Made by a program: the position numbers and the translations under genes. Shown piece by piece: positions 15,832 to 25,406 of a stretch of DNA of 53,190 nucleotides. Location of the stretch: positions 1 through 53,190 of the forward strand of contig CABYTX010000004.1 in the NCBI GenBank assembly GCA_902522015.1. Reading direction: 5' to 3'. Numbering within the stretch: position 1 is the first letter of the stretch; each line of letters starts with the position of its first letter. The notes under the pieces are model-generated. The model did not search any database and was not told the DNA's origin. It worked only from the letters and a program-made list of their open reading frames with translations. The DNA comes from an uncultured Alphaproteobacteria bacterium. Lineage in GTDB: Bacteria > Pseudomonadota > Alphaproteobacteria > HIMB59 > GCA-002718135.

Positions 15832-16154
15832 TTTTCACCAGTCCTTATTCTGATTACCTGTTCAATATTTGATACAAAAATCTTACCATCTCCGATTTTT
15901 CCTGAATAAGCGCTAGTTTTTATTGACTCAATAACATCATCTACTTGATTGTCTTCAACGATTACTTCAAGTTTCATTTTTGCTAAAAATTCATCATCAT
16001 ACCCATCATTAGGATCAATTCCACCCGTTGATCCTCTTTGCCTACCAAAACCTTTTACATCTACTAATGTCATCCCAGATATTCCAAGTTCATGTAAAGC
16101 TTCTTTAACTTGAGAAAGTTTAAATGGCTTAATGATCGCTTCTATTTTTTTCAT
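15813..16154 (-). CDS. glnB: PII nitrogen-regulatory protein (GlnB/GlnK family) with altered T-loop
   Basis: A 113-residue PII signal protein that reads 2-oxoglutarate and ATP/ADP and regulates nitrogen targets by its T-loop. The body follows the family: MKKIEAIIKPFKL, VKGFGRQRG (33-41), GKIGDGKIFV and VIRIRTGE at the C-terminus. The T-loop differs: residues 42-55 are STGGIDPNDGYDDE instead of the usual HTELYRGAEYxVD, with one extra residue. Tyr52 aligns with the uridylylation site Tyr51 when counted from the following FL, but Tyr46, Arg47 and Glu44 equivalents are lost. The start overlaps the aminotransferase stop by 4 bases, and glnA follows. Confidence 0.93.
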   Translation of the reverse strand: MKKIEAIIKPFKLSQVKEALHELGISGMTLVDVKGFGRQRGSTGGIDPNDGYDDEFLAKMKLEVIVEDNQVDDVIESIKTSAYSGKIGDGKIFVSNIEQVIRIRTGEKDSDAV

Positions 16155-17308
16155 ATTGTTGATAACCTATTAATTGCTTCTTTAATGTTTTCTAGAGAAT
16201 TAGCAAAACTTATTCTAACAAATTCTCCAGCATTATCTCCAAAGCTGGAGCCTGGGACTAATGCAACACCTTTTTCTTCAAGTGCGATTTCTGAAAATTT
16301 ATTTCCACTCAATCCAGTTTTTGAAATATTGGGAAATGCATAAAAAGCACCGCCCGGTTCAAAACAAGAAATTTTCTCTAATTTATTTAGTTCATTAAAA
16401 ACGTACTCTTTTCTTTTTTGAAATTCACTGACAATTTTTTCTATTTCTTTCTGAGAACCTTTTATTGCTTCTAATCCTGCATATTGCGAAATTGAGGTAG
16501 CGCAGGAATTATAATTGACACATATTTTATTAGCATGTTCAATTAAATTATCTGGCCATATACTCCAGCCTAACCTCCATCCAGTCATACAATATGTTTT
16601 GCTCCATCCTTCAAGAACTATCAATCTATTTTTTATACTTTCGTATTCTAATAATGATGGCATTTGTTCATTATTAAAAATAATATTACTATAAATTTCA
16701 TCACTTAAAATGGAGACGTTTGGATATTGCTCTAATAAATTAACAAGATCAGTAATTTTTTTCTTATTCATATATGATCCTGTAGGGTTGTTTGGATTAT
16801 TTATTATTATCAAACTTGTTTTATCAGAAATTAATTCTTTTAATTGTTCAGTATTAATTTCGAAATTATCTTTTTCTGAAAGCTTTAGTGGTACAGCTTT
16901 TGCACCGCTGTATTTAATCATAGATCTATAAATTGGAAATCCCGGATCAGGAAAAATTATTTCTCTATCCTCACTACCTAATAATAACGCTGAAATAAAA
17001 ATTACAGGCTTACCTCCTGGAGTTATTAAAATATTTTCTGATTTAATATTTGATTTATATTTTTTGAATACTAACTCTGAAATTGATTCTCGTAATTCAG
17101 GTATGCCATTTGATGGAGTATAACCATGATGGCCATCTTTAATTGCTTTAATTGCAGCTTCCTGAATATTGATTGGTGTTGGAAAATCAGGTTGTCCAAT
17201 TCCCAAATTGATAATATCTTTGCCTTTGGCTACTAGATCATTGGCTTTAGCAAGAATAGAGAATGCTGTTTCTGTTTCTAAATTAAATATTCTTTTTGAA
17301 ACTTCCAT
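16151..17308 (-). CDS. PLP-dependent class I/II aminotransferase (aspartate aminotransferase-like)
   Basis: A 385-residue fold-type I aminotransferase. Visible are the substrate-end motif NLGIGQPDFPTP, the PLP-contacting NNPNNPTGSYM, and the lysine that forms the Schiff base in GWSKTYCMTGWRLGW. The family (AspC-like subgroup Ib) includes aspartate, alanine and aromatic aminotransferases, so the exact amino acid is open. The gene is first in an aminotransferase-glnB pair with a 4-base overlap, upstream of the riboswitch and glnA, consistent with a role in moving amino groups to or from glutamate. Confidence 0.88.
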   Translation of the reverse strand: MEVSKRIFNLETETAFSILAKANDLVAKGKDIINLGIGQPDFPTPINIQEAAIKAIKDGHHGYTPSNGIPELRESISELVFKKYKSNIKSENILITPGGKPVIFISALLLGSEDREIIFPDPGFPIYRSMIKYSGAKAVPLKLSEKDNFEINTEQLKELISDKTSLIIINNPNNPTGSYMNKKKITDLVNLLEQYPNVSILSDEIYSNIIFNNEQMPSLLEYESIKNRLIVLEGWSKTYCMTGWRLGWSIWPDNLIEHANKICVNYNSCATSISQYAGLEAIKGSQKEIEKIVSEFQKRKEYVFNELNKLEKISCFEPGGAFYAFPNISKTGLSGNKFSEIALEEKGVALVPGSSFGDNAGEFVRISFANSLENIKEAINRLSTI

Positions 17309-17360
17309 ATTTTTGATATAGCGATTTAATATAAAAATTAAACTTTTAATTAAGTTATAT

Positions 17361-17438
17361 GGCGAACGTAGCTCAGTTGGTTAGAGCGCAGGCTTGTGGT
17401 GCCTGATGCCGTGGGTTCGAATCCCATCGTTCGCCCCA
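17361..17438 (+). tRNA. tRNA-His (GTG)
   Basis: Cloverleaf with acceptor GCGAACG/CGTTCGC, D arm GCTCAGTTGGTTAGAGC, anticodon GTG at 17396-17398 between CAGGC and GCCTG, T loop TTCGAAT and encoded CCA. An extra 5' G at 17361 faces C73 (17435), the usual G-1:C73 identity pair. Many alphaproteobacteria have lost that encoded G-1, so its presence is informative. Confidence 0.96.
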
Positions 17439-17504
17439 ATTAGTATTTAGTTTATTTTCTCTATTGTTTTTTAATTTATTGTACATAAAAGGCTAATAAT
17501 AATA

Positions 17505-17589
17505 GGGCCGGTGGTGGAATTGGTAGACACGCTAGATTTAGGTTCTAGTGCCGCGAGGTGTGAAGGTTCAAGTCCTTTCCGGCCTACCA
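17505..17589 (+). tRNA. tRNA-Leu (TAG)
   Basis: An 85-nt class II tRNA. The acceptor GGGCCGG pairs with CCGGCCT (one G-T), the anticodon arm CTAGA-TTTAGGT-TCTAG carries TAG, a long variable arm follows, the T loop is TTCAAGT, and A73 and CCA are encoded. Confidence 0.96.
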
Positions 17590-17605
17590 TTAGGTTTGAT
17601 GAATT

Positions 17606-18958
17606 ATGAATACAAAAGAATTAAAAACAACAAAACTTTATAAGGAATACTCATTAGAAATTCCTTATGAAGAAATTGATATTGAAGTAGATAATAAAAT
17701 AAATCAAATATTACCTACTGTTAATATTCCCGGTTTTAGAAAAGGTAAAGCTCCACTAAATATTGTTAAAAAAAAATATGAAGACAATATTTTAAATGAA
17801 GTAATTCAAAAAGTAATAGATACAAATACAAAAAAATTAATTGATGAAAAAAAATTTTCTCTTTTAAGAGCTCCTAAAGTTGAACTTACTAATTACGAAA
17901 AAAATAAGCCAATAACAATAAATTTAAAATTTGATTTAAAACCTGAAATCAAACTTAAAGATTTTAAAGATCTTAAAATTAATAAGTATGAAATTGAATT
18001 AGGTAAAAAAGCAGAAGAAAATCAATTTAAAAGTTTTATTGACTCACAAAAAAATTTTAAAAAAATTGAAAGTTCGAGAGAGGTTAAAAATTCTGACAAG
18101 GTAATTGTTAATTTTGAATCCTCCCAAGAAGATCTTCCAGAATATTTAAAATCTCAAAAAAATTTTGCCATTGATTTGGGTTTTGATGATGGAATACTTC
18201 CAGGTTTAAATAAAGAATTGATTGAAAGAAAAGTAAAAGTTGGAGATAAATTTGAATTAAAAATCAACTTATCTAAAATTCTTAAAGATGAAAAATTTAA
18301 AAAAACAACTTTTAATTTTGAAATAATTTCAATTGAAGAAAAAATTAAATTTGAACTTACACAAGATTTTTTAGATAAGAATGGTTTCAAAACTGAAAAG
18401 GACCTTAGAGATTTCCTAGTGAGTAATATGAAATCTCAATATGAACAAGGAATAAAACAAATTGAAAAAAAAGAATTGATGGATCTATTAGATAAAAGTT
18501 ATGAATTTGAATTACCTGATGGTGTATTAGAAGATGATTTTAATCAAATATGGAGTCGTTTAGAAAATGCAAAAAAAGAGGGCACATTAGATGAGGATGA
18601 TAAACAATTAAAAGATGATGATCTTAAAAAAAGATATGAAAAAATATCGGAGAGAAGAGTCAAGCTTGGCTTATTGATGCAACATATAGCCTCAGAAGAA
18701 AAAGTAGTTATTTCTGAAGAAGAAATTAATAAAGGAATATTAGAGTATAGTAGTCAATACCCAGGCCAAGAAAAGCAAATTATGGAATATTTTGAAAAGA
18801 ATCCTTCATCATTGGATACTATAAGAGCACCTCTTATTGAACAAAAAGTAATTGAATCAATTATTTCCAAATCCAAAACAAATGTTATAAAATTAAATGA
18901 AGATCAATACAAAAAACTTGAAGTTAAAACATTTGATATTAAAGATACAAAAAAATGA
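17606..18958 (+). CDS. tig: Trigger factor (ribosome-associated chaperone/prolyl isomerase)
   Basis: A 450-residue trigger factor. The ribosome-docking signature GFRKGKAP is at residues 43-50. An FKBP-type peptidyl-prolyl isomerase domain spans about 155-245, and a long helical C-terminal arm domain follows. It binds nascent chains at the exit tunnel. It opens the run tig-clpP-clpX-lon; its stop overlaps the clpP ATG by 4 bases. The FKBP domain is diverged (few of the aromatic pocket residues are evident), so isomerase activity is not assured. The start ATG 17606 follows tRNA-Leu by 16 bases. Confidence 0.95.
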   Translation: MNTKELKTTKLYKEYSLEIPYEEIDIEVDNKINQILPTVNIPGFRKGKAPLNIVKKKYEDNILNEVIQKVIDTNTKKLIDEKKFSLLRAPKVELTNYEKNKPITINLKFDLKPEIKLKDFKDLKINKYEIELGKKAEENQFKSFIDSQKNFKKIESSREVKNSDKVIVNFESSQEDLPEYLKSQKNFAIDLGFDDGILPGLNKELIERKVKVGDKFELKINLSKILKDEKFKKTTFNFEIISIEEKIKFELTQDFLDKNGFKTEKDLRDFLVSNMKSQYEQGIKQIEKKELMDLLDKSYEFELPDGVLEDDFNQIWSRLENAKKEGTLDEDDKQLKDDDLKKRYEKISERRVKLGLLMQHIASEEKVVISEEEINKGILEYSSQYPGQEKQIMEYFEKNPSSLDTIRAPLIEQKVIESIISKSKTNVIKLNEDQYKKLEVKTFDIKDTKK

Positions 18959-19566
18959 AAGATCCGATAGATAATATTACCAACAACCTTATTCCAATGG
19001 TTGTTGAGCAATCATCAAGAGGCGAGAGATCTTACGACATCTATTCGAGATTGTTAAAAGAAAGAATAATTTTTCTTACTGGCCCAATCGACGATAACAT
19101 TGCAAGTCTAATATGTGCACAAATATTATTTCTAGAGTCTGAAAACCCAAAAAAAGAAATTTCTTTTTATATTAATTCTCCCGGAGGTATTGTTTGGTCA
19201 GGATTAGCAATTTACGATACTATGCAGTATGTTTCCTCTAAAATTATGACTATTTGTATTGGGCAAGCTGCATCAGCAGGCTCACTTCTTTTAACTGCTG
19301 GTGAAAAAGGAATGAGATTTTCTCTTCCTAATTCAAGAATAATGATTCATCAACCTAGTGGAGGTATGCAAGGTCAGGTTACAGATATTGAAATTCAAAC
19401 TAATGAAATTAAAAAAACAAAATTGAAATTAAATGAAATTTATTCAAAACATACAGGAAAGAAATTATCAGAAATTTCAAGTATCATGGAAAGAGATAAA
19501 TATTTTTCAGCTGACGAGGCCATTAAATTTGGCCTTATAGATAAAGTTGTAAAGGATAGGAAATAA
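18955..19566 (+). CDS. clpP: ATP-dependent Clp protease proteolytic subunit
   Basis: ClpP (203 residues) is the serine peptidase barrel that works with ClpX, encoded next. The catalytic triad is Ser107 in GQAASAGS, His132 in MIHQPSGG and Asp181 in MERDKYFSA. The N-terminal [22 protein letters not shown] region, which contacts the ATPase and is removed in part on maturation, is typical. Coupled by 4-base overlap to tig and by 1-base overlap to clpX. Confidence 0.98.
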   Translation: MKDPIDNITNNLIPMVVEQSSRGERSYDIYSRLLKERIIFLTGPIDDNIASLICAQILFLESENPKKEISFYINSPGGIVWSGLAIYDTMQYVSSKIMTICIGQAASAGSLLLTAGEKGMRFSLPNSRIMIHQPSGGMQGQVTDIEIQTNEIKKTKLKLNEIYSKHTGKKLSEISSIMERDKYFSADEAIKFGLIDKVVKDRK

Positions 19567-20831
19567 TGAATAAAAAAAATGATAAGGATTCATTATTTTG
19601 TTCTTTTTGTGGCAAAAATCAAAAAGAAGTTAAAAAATTAATAGCTGGCCCAACTGTTTTTGTTTGTGATGAATGTGTCGAGCTATGCATGGATATTATT
19701 AAAGAAGATAATAAAAATAATAAATTTAAAATTAAAAAAGATATACCAAAACCATCGGAGATTAATAAATTTTTAAATGATTATGTAATAGGTCAAAAAG
19801 AGTCAAAAAAGATATTATCAGTTGCTGTTTATAATCATTATAAAAGATTATCATCCAATCTAGAAAATGATAACATTGAAATTTCAAAATCAAATATTCT
19901 TTTAGTTGGCCCTACTGGCACAGGCAAAACATTATTAGCTCAGACTTTAGCAAAAATTTTAGATGTACCTTTCACAGTTGCTGATGCAACGAGTTTAACC
20001 GAAGCAGGATATGTTGGGGAGGATGTTGAAAATATTATCCTAAAATTATTGCAAGCATCCGATTATAATGTTGAGCGCGCACAAAAAGGAATTGTTTATA
20101 TTGACGAGATTGATAAGATTGGAAGAAAAAGTGACAACCCTTCTATAACAAGAGATGTTTCTGGAGAAGGTGTTCAACAAGCCTTACTAAAAATAATGGA
20201 AGGAACAATAGCTAGCGTTCCACCACAAGGTGGAAGAAAACATCCTCAGCAAGAATTTTTACAAGTTGATACTTCAAACATACTTTTTATATGTGGAGGA
20301 GCATTTTCAGGTTTGCAGGAAATCATAAATTATCGTTTAAAAGGAACTGCTATAGGCTTTAATTCAAAATTAGATTTAGAACCAAAAAAAACTATAGGCG
20401 CATCACTACAAAAACTAGAGAACCAAGATTTATTAAAATTTGGCATGATACCAGAATTTGTAGGAAGGTTGCCCGTAATAACTACTCTAAATGAATTGGA
20501 CGAAGATATGCTAATCAAAATAATGACTCAACCAAAAAATGCTATTGTTAAGCAATTTGAATCTCTAATGAAAATGGATGGCGTAAAATTAGAAATTAAA
20601 GAGGATGCCTTGAAAGAAATTGCAAAGTTAGCAGTATCGCAAAATACTGGAGCCAGAGGTTTAAGATCTATAATAGAGGAATCATTGATGGATCTTATGT
20701 ACAAAGTTCCAGATCAAAAAGATTTATATAAAGTAGTTATAAATAAAGATGTAATAGCAAAAAAATCTGATCCAATTTTAATTTATTCAAATAAAGAAAA
20801 TAATCAAAAATTAATGTCGAATAACTCTTGA
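19566..20831 (+). CDS. clpX: ATP-dependent Clp protease ATP-binding subunit ClpX
   Basis: ClpX (421 residues) unfolds substrates and feeds them to ClpP. An N-terminal zinc-binding domain has Cys12, Cys15, Cys34 and Cys37. The AAA+ domain has Walker A GPTGTGKT (115-122), Walker B IVYIDEID, and the sensor 2 region [13 protein letters not shown]. The ClpP-binding IGF-type loop is present as TAIGFNS. It ends 30 bases before lon. Confidence 0.98.
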   Translation: MNKKNDKDSLFCSFCGKNQKEVKKLIAGPTVFVCDECVELCMDIIKEDNKNNKFKIKKDIPKPSEINKFLNDYVIGQKESKKILSVAVYNHYKRLSSNLENDNIEISKSNILLVGPTGTGKTLLAQTLAKILDVPFTVADATSLTEAGYVGEDVENIILKLLQASDYNVERAQKGIVYIDEIDKIGRKSDNPSITRDVSGEGVQQALLKIMEGTIASVPPQGGRKHPQQEFLQVDTSNILFICGGAFSGLQEIINYRLKGTAIGFNSKLDLEPKKTIGASLQKLENQDLLKFGMIPEFVGRLPVITTLNELDEDMLIKIMTQPKNAIVKQFESLMKMDGVKLEIKEDALKEIAKLAVSQNTGARGLRSIIEESLMDLMYKVPDQKDLYKVVINKDVIAKKSDPILIYSNKENNQKLMSNNS

Positions 20832-20861
20832 ATTTGAGCAATAAATAGACATTTATATATC

Positions 20862-23228
20862 ATGGTAAAAAACTTACTTCCTGTTCTTCCACTTAGAGAT
20901 ATAGTTGTATTTCCAAACATGGTCGCTCCATTGTTTGTTGGAAGAGAACAATCAGTAAATGCTCTTAATCATGTAATGACAGGTGAAAAAAAAATTTTTT
21001 TAATTTCTCAAAAGAATTCAAAAGTTGATAACCCTGATAAAGAAAACCTATATTCTTTTGGAACAGTTGCCAAAGTTATCCAGTTATTAAAACTTCCTGA
21101 TGGTACTCTTAAGGTTTTGGTTGAAGGTTTACAAAGAGCAAAAGTTGATAAAATAAATTTTAATAAAGATTTTATCACAGCAATAATTACAGAAATTAAT
21201 CAAAAAGTTAAGAAAAACTCAAACATAAAAGCTTTGCAAAAACTCATAATTGAACAATTTATTGAATTTCAAAAAATTAATAAAAAAGTTTCTCAAGACG
21301 TAATTGATAATGTGAAAACGTTAAATGATCCCAATAAGATCGTTGACATAATTGTATCAAATATTTCAATTTCATTATCTCAAAAACAAGAAATTTTAGA
21401 AATTATAAATACAGAAGATAGACTTAACAAAGTCTATGGTTATTTGGTCTCTGAAATCGACTCTTTTCAAGTTGAGAAAAAGATAAAAGGTCGAGTTAAG
21501 AGACAAATGGAGAAAACACAGAAAGAATATTATTTAAACGAACAAATGAAAGCAATTCAAAAAGAACTTGGGGACAATGAAGATTTGGATGAAATTGCTG
21601 AGCTTGAGAAGAAATTAAATCAATATAAATTATCTAAAGAAGCTAAAGAGAAATGTGTCTCGGAAATTAAAAAATTAAAAAATATGAGCCCTATGTCAGC
21701 AGAGGCAACTGTAATTAGAAACTATCTAGACTGGGTAATGTCAATACCATGGAATAATCCTGATCAAATTTCTCAAAACATCAAAAAAGCATCATCAATA
21801 TTAGAGAACGATCACTATGGATTGGATAAGGTTAAAGAGAGAATTCTCGAATATTTAGCAGTTCAAAAAAGAACTAATAAACTCAAAGGACCTATACTGT
21901 GTTTAGTTGGCCCACCGGGTGTTGGAAAGACATCTCTTGGTAAATCCATCGCTAATTCAACAGGAAGAAGTTTTGTTAGAATGTCTCTTGGGGGTGTAAG
22001 GGATGAAGCTGAAATAAGAGGTCATAGAAAAACATATATTGGTTCAATGCCTGGAAGATTTATTCAAGCAATGAAAAAATCAAAATCCTCTAACCCACTT
22101 ATTTTACTTGATGAAATTGATAAGCTTGGCTCTGATTGGAGAGGAGATCCATCTTCTGCTCTTCTAGAAGTTCTTGATCCTGAGCAAAATAGTAAATTTA
22201 ATGATCATTACTTAGAACTTGACTATGATCTTTCCGATGTAATGTTTGTGTGTACTGCTAATACTCTTAATATACCACCAGCTCTTCTTGATAGAATGGA
22301 GGTTATAAGAATACCTGGTTATACAGAAAAAGAAAAAAATCAAATTGCAAAAAGATATTTGGTTCCAAAACAAATTAAAAATCATGGAATAAAAAAATCT
22401 GAGATCTCATTTAATTCTAAAGTTTTAAACTCTATTATTAGAAATTATACCAGAGAGGCGGGAGTAAGAAATCTTGAAAAAGAAATCTCAAAAGTTTGTA
22501 GAAAAACTGTAAAAAAATTAGAAACTACTAAATTAAAAAAAATTAACCTAAATGATAAATCTTTACATGATCTACTCGGTATTCCACGATTTAGATCAAG
22601 TGAAATTGAAAGAAAGCATTTGGTAGGCGTCACGAATGGTTTGGCTTGGACAGAAGTAGGTGGAGAAATTTTATCAGTCGAGGTTATTCTATCTACTGGC
22701 AAAGGAAAACTCACTTTAACAGGTAAATTAGGTGAAGTGATGAGAGAATCAATTCAAGCAGCTACTTCATATGTAAAGTCAAAATCTGTTAGTCTGGGAA
22801 TAAACCCTAAAGATTTTGAAAATTATGACATCCACATTCATGTGCCTGAAGGAGCCACCCCTAAAGATGGACCAAGTGCTGGTATAGCAATTTTTAATTC
22901 TTTAGTTTCATCATTGACTAATAATAAAATTAAAAGAGATGTTGCAATGACTGGAGAAATTACCCTTAGAGGTCGTGTTTTGCCTATAGGTGGTTTAAAA
23001 GAGAAGATATATGCTGCTAGTAGAGCAGGTATTAAGAAAGTTCTTATACCTCAAGAAAATTTCAGGGAAGTTTCTGAATTTGATAAAGAAGTTATTAAAG
23101 GAATTAAGATAATACCTGTTTCAGATGCTTTTTCAATTCTTGAGCACACATTAATAAAACCAATAATTCCATTAAATTTAACCGAATCTCAATTAAAAAA
23201 TAATCAAAATACAACTAGTACACATTAA
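20862..23228 (+). CDS. lon: ATP-dependent protease La (Lon)
   Basis: Lon (788 residues) degrades misfolded and regulatory proteins. The N-terminal substrate domain starts LLPVLPLRDIVVFPNMVAPL; a coiled-coil middle contains QMEKTQKEYYLNEQMKAIQK; the AAA+ domain has Walker A GPPGVGKT and Walker B ILLDEIDKL; the C-terminal protease domain has the catalytic serine in DGPSAGIAI and lysine in GGLKEK. Follows clpX after 30 bases. The 136-base gap to HU contains the HU promoter. Confidence 0.98.
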   Translation: MVKNLLPVLPLRDIVVFPNMVAPLFVGREQSVNALNHVMTGEKKIFLISQKNSKVDNPDKENLYSFGTVAKVIQLLKLPDGTLKVLVEGLQRAKVDKINFNKDFITAIITEINQKVKKNSNIKALQKLIIEQFIEFQKINKKVSQDVIDNVKTLNDPNKIVDIIVSNISISLSQKQEILEIINTEDRLNKVYGYLVSEIDSFQVEKKIKGRVKRQMEKTQKEYYLNEQMKAIQKELGDNEDLDEIAELEKKLNQYKLSKEAKEKCVSEIKKLKNMSPMSAEATVIRNYLDWVMSIPWNNPDQISQNIKKASSILENDHYGLDKVKERILEYLAVQKRTNKLKGPILCLVGPPGVGKTSLGKSIANSTGRSFVRMSLGGVRDEAEIRGHRKTYIGSMPGRFIQAMKKSKSSNPLILLDEIDKLGSDWRGDPSSALLEVLDPEQNSKFNDHYLELDYDLSDVMFVCTANTLNIPPALLDRMEVIRIPGYTEKEKNQIAKRYLVPKQIKNHGIKKSEISFNSKVLNSIIRNYTREAGVRNLEKEISKVCRKTVKKLETTKLKKINLNDKSLHDLLGIPRFRSSEIERKHLVGVTNGLAWTEVGGEILSVEVILSTGKGKLTLTGKLGEVMRESIQAATSYVKSKSVSLGINPKDFENYDIHIHVPEGATPKDGPSAGIAIFNSLVSSLTNNKIKRDVAMTGEITLRGRVLPIGGLKEKIYAASRAGIKKVLIPQENFREVSEFDKEVIKGIKIIPVSDAFSILEHTLIKPIIPLNLTESQLKNNQNTTSTH

Positions 23229-23308
23229 TATTTATTTAAAAAAAAACATTGAATTAAGCCAATTAACTGATAAATTCCTTTATTTCTGGGAAAATTTTCA
23301 TAATAATG

Positions 23309-23337
23309 TTGACTTGTTGGGAAAACAGACAATTATC
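23309..23337 (+). promoter_or_regulatory. Promoter of the HU gene
   Basis: TTGACT (23309-23314), a 17-base spacer and ATTATC (23332-23337), or AATTAT with 16 bases. The -35 is close to consensus and the -10 is weak. It lies just upstream of a strong ribosome binding site, AAAGGAGA, before GTG 23365. Confidence 0.5.
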
Positions 23338-23364
23338 ATCAAAAATTAATAAAGGAGATTAAAA

Positions 23365-23640
23365 GTGAATAAAAATGATCTTATCGCATCTGTAGCATCT
23401 TCCGCAGGATTATCTAAATCTGACGCAACTAGAGCAATTGAAAGCTTTCTAGATGCAATAACTAATTCTTTAAAAAGAGATGAAAAGGTTAGCATTGTAG
23501 GTTTTGGTAATTTCAGTGTTAGTCACAGAAAAGCAACTACTGGTAGAAATCCTAGAACAGGTGAATCAATTCAAATACCAGCATCTAAAAGACCTAAATT
23601 TACTGTAGGAAAAGCTCTAAAAGACTCAGTAAACAATTAA
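23365..23640 (+). CDS. hup: DNA-binding protein HU
   Basis: A 91-residue nucleoid protein of the HU/IHF family. It has the N-terminal helices MNKNDLIASVASSAGLSKSD, the body FGNFSVSHRKATTGRNPRTG, and the DNA-bending arm with IPASKRPKFTVGKALK. The conserved Arg-Asn-Pro arm tip is intact. The start is GTG, fixed by AAAGGAGA eight or so bases upstream, one of the strongest ribosome binding sites in the window, in line with high expression. It has its own promoter and a strong terminator. Confidence 0.96.
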   Translation: MNKNDLIASVASSAGLSKSDATRAIESFLDAITNSLKRDEKVSIVGFGNFSVSHRKATTGRNPRTGESIQIPASKRPKFTVGKALKDSVNN

Positions 23641-23659
23641 TTATCTTTTTTTCTTGCAC

Positions 23660-23694
23660 CGGCTGTTAAATAAATTTAACAGCCGATTTTATTT
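23660..23694 (+). terminator. Intrinsic terminator of the HU gene
   Basis: CGGCTGTTAAA (23660-23670), loop TAAA, TTTAACAGCCG (23675-23685): a perfect 11-bp stem followed by ATTTTATTT. It directly abuts tRNA-Val. Confidence 0.92.
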
Positions 23695-23770
23695 GGGTGT
23701 TTAGCTCAGTTGGTAGAGCATCTCGTTTACACCGAGAGGGTCGGGAGTTCAAGTCTCTCAACACCCACCA
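23695..23770 (+). tRNA. tRNA-Val (TAC)
   Basis: A 76-nt cloverleaf with acceptor GGGTGTT/AACACCC, D arm GCTCAGTTGGTAGAGC, anticodon TAC between TCTCG and CGAGA, T loop TTCAAGT, A73 and encoded CCA. Confidence 0.97.
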
Positions 23771-23773
23771 TGC

Positions 23774-23850
23774 GCGGGAGTAGTTCAGCTGGTTAGAACG
23801 CTGCCCTGTCACGGCAGAGGCCGCGGGTTCGAATCCCGTCTCTCGCGCCA
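23774..23850 (+). tRNA. tRNA-Asp (GTC)
   Basis: A 77-nt cloverleaf with acceptor GCGGGAG/CTCTCGC (one G-T), anticodon GTC between CTGCC and GGCAG, T loop TTCGAAT, the expected discriminator G73 and encoded CCA. It is three bases after tRNA-Val, so the two are probably one transcript. Confidence 0.97.
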
Positions 23851-23949
23851 CTTGTTTCAGTGTTTTTTGTGTACTAAAGTCGCAACGAGACACGTTGTTA
23901 TTGTTGAATAAATCGTTAAATACATTACTAATTTATTTGTGAGATTATA

Positions 23950-24315
23950 GTGTCAGAATTTCTATTTGAATATTTACCAATTCTAATTTTTATTTTCATA
24001 GCTTTGGCTTTGGCTGTTGGAATGACTTTATTATCTTTTGTGGTAGGAGACTCTCAACCAGATCAAGAAAAATTATCTGCTTATGAGTGCGGGTTTGAGG
24101 CTTTTGATGATGCTCGTGGACGATTTGATGTAAGGTTTTATTTAGTAGCAATATTATTTATTATCTTTGATTTAGAAGTTGCTTTCCTGTTTCCATGGGC
24201 AATAACCCTTGGTAAAATTGGATTGTTTGGTTTTTGGTCAATGATGATTTTCCTGACTGTTTTAACTATTGGTTTTATTTATGAATGGAAAAAAGGAGCT
24301 TTAGAATGGGAGTAG
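23950..24315 (+). CDS. nuoA: NADH-quinone oxidoreductase subunit A
   Basis: A 121-residue membrane subunit of respiratory complex I with three transmembrane helices. The conserved loop [20 protein letters not shown] (with the Cys used in active/deactive switching in relatives) and the acidic helix [14 protein letters not shown] are intact. The start is GTG 23950. First gene of a complete nuoA-N operon whose members overlap or nearly touch; it overlaps nuoB by 10 bases. A promoter must lie in the 99 bases after tRNA-Asp, though no clear consensus is visible. Confidence 0.97.
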   Translation: MSEFLFEYLPILIFIFIALALAVGMTLLSFVVGDSQPDQEKLSAYECGFEAFDDARGRFDVRFYLVAILFIIFDLEVAFLFPWAITLGKIGLFGFWSMMIFLTVLTIGFIYEWKKGALEWE

Positions 24316-24818
24316 ATGAAGCAAAAAAAATTGTTGATGATACTCTAAACACAGAATTATCATCTAAAGGTTTTTTAGTCGCTAGCTACGATAAAATTCT
24401 TACTTGGGCTAGAACTGGTTCCTTATGGCCAATGACTTTCGGATTAGCATGTTGTGGAGTAGAAATGATACATTCTTACATGGCAAGATATGATTTAGAT
24501 CGTTATGGAGTCATACCTAGAGGTAGTCCTAGACAATCTGATGTAATGATTGTTGCTGGCACACTAACAAATAAAATGGCACCGGCTTTAAGAAAAGTTT
24601 ATGATCAAATGCCTGAACCTCGGTGGGTAATATCCATGGGATCATGTGCAAATGGTGGAGGATATTATCACTACTCTTACTCAGTAGTTAGAGGGTGTGA
24701 TAGGATAGTTCCAGTTGATGTTTATGTGCCAGGATGCCCACCAACAGCAGAAGCATTAGTTTACGGTATATTGCAATTACAGAAAAAAATTAGAAGAGAA
24801 AATAAATTTAAAAGATAA
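24306..24818 (+). CDS. nuoB: NADH-quinone oxidoreductase subunit B
   Basis: A 170-residue peripheral-arm subunit that carries cluster N2, the last iron-sulfur centre before quinone. The ligands are the tandem cysteines in GLACCGVEM, one in MGSCANGGG and one in [15 protein letters not shown] 24306 was chosen: it lies within the end of nuoA and gives the normal N-terminus, whereas an upstream in-frame TTG-type start at 24285 would add seven unconserved residues. Confidence 0.97.
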   Translation: MGVDEAKKIVDDTLNTELSSKGFLVASYDKILTWARTGSLWPMTFGLACCGVEMIHSYMARYDLDRYGVIPRGSPRQSDVMIVAGTLTNKMAPALRKVYDQMPEPRWVISMGSCANGGGYYHYSYSVVRGCDRIVPVDVYVPGCPPTAEALVYGILQLQKKIRRENKFKR

Positions 24819-24824
24819 TTTTAT

Positions 24825-25406
24825 ATGATTAAAATTCTTACTAAAATAGATGGTATAAATAATGTTTTAGAGAATGCTAATTTGTTAGAAATAGAATTTG
24901 AAAAAAATAACATTATAAAAATTTTTAACGAATTAAAAGATATCAGTGAGCTTAATTTTAATCAATTATTAGATATTACAGCTGTTGACTATCCTTCAAG
25001 AGAATTTAGGTTTGATATAGTTTATATTTTACAAAGTTTGATAAATAATAAAAAGATTATTCTTAAAACTTTTATTAAAGAAAATGAAAAAATAGAATCA
25101 ATAACCAATATTCACAAATCTGCGGATTGGTATGAAAGAGAATGTTATGATTTATTTGGAATTGAATTTATTAACCATCCTGATTTAAGAAGGATAATGA
25201 CTGATTACAATTTTGAAGGTTATCCGTTGCGCAAAGATTTTCCTTTAACAGGACATACAGAAGTTCGCTACGATGATCTTGAAAAAAAAGTAATATATGA
25301 GCCTGTTAAGTTAACTCAAGAATTCAGAAATTTCGATAGTGAATCTCCTTGGGAAGGAATGGAAAACAAACTTTTTGGTGATGAGAAATCTACTGGTGAA
25401 AATTAA
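24825..25406 (+). CDS. nuoC: NADH-quinone oxidoreductase subunit C
   Basis: A 193-residue peripheral-arm subunit (30-kDa subunit family). The signature is the stretch with ADWYERECYDLFGIEFINHP followed by DLRRIMTDYNFEGYPLRKDFP. It holds together NuoB, NuoD and NuoI near the quinone site. The N-terminal 70 residues are rich in Lys/Ile/Asn and diverged. It abuts nuoD with no gap. Confidence 0.96.
   Translation: MIKILTKIDGINNVLENANLLEIEFEKNNIIKIFNELKDISELNFNQLLDITAVDYPSREFRFDIVYILQSLINNKKIILKTFIKENEKIESITNIHKSADWYERECYDLFGIEFINHPDLRRIMTDYNFEGYPLRKDFPLTGHTEVRYDDLEKKVIYEPVKLTQEFRNFDSESPWEGMENKLFGDEKSTGEN

Noticed and set aside
23666..23893. Minus-strand ORF with text such as GFEPAASAVTGQRSNQLNYS and LRDLNSRPSRCKRDALPTELN
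   Set aside because: It is the antisense translation of tRNA-Val and tRNA-Asp, a well-known false protein found wherever tRNA genes are translated backwards.
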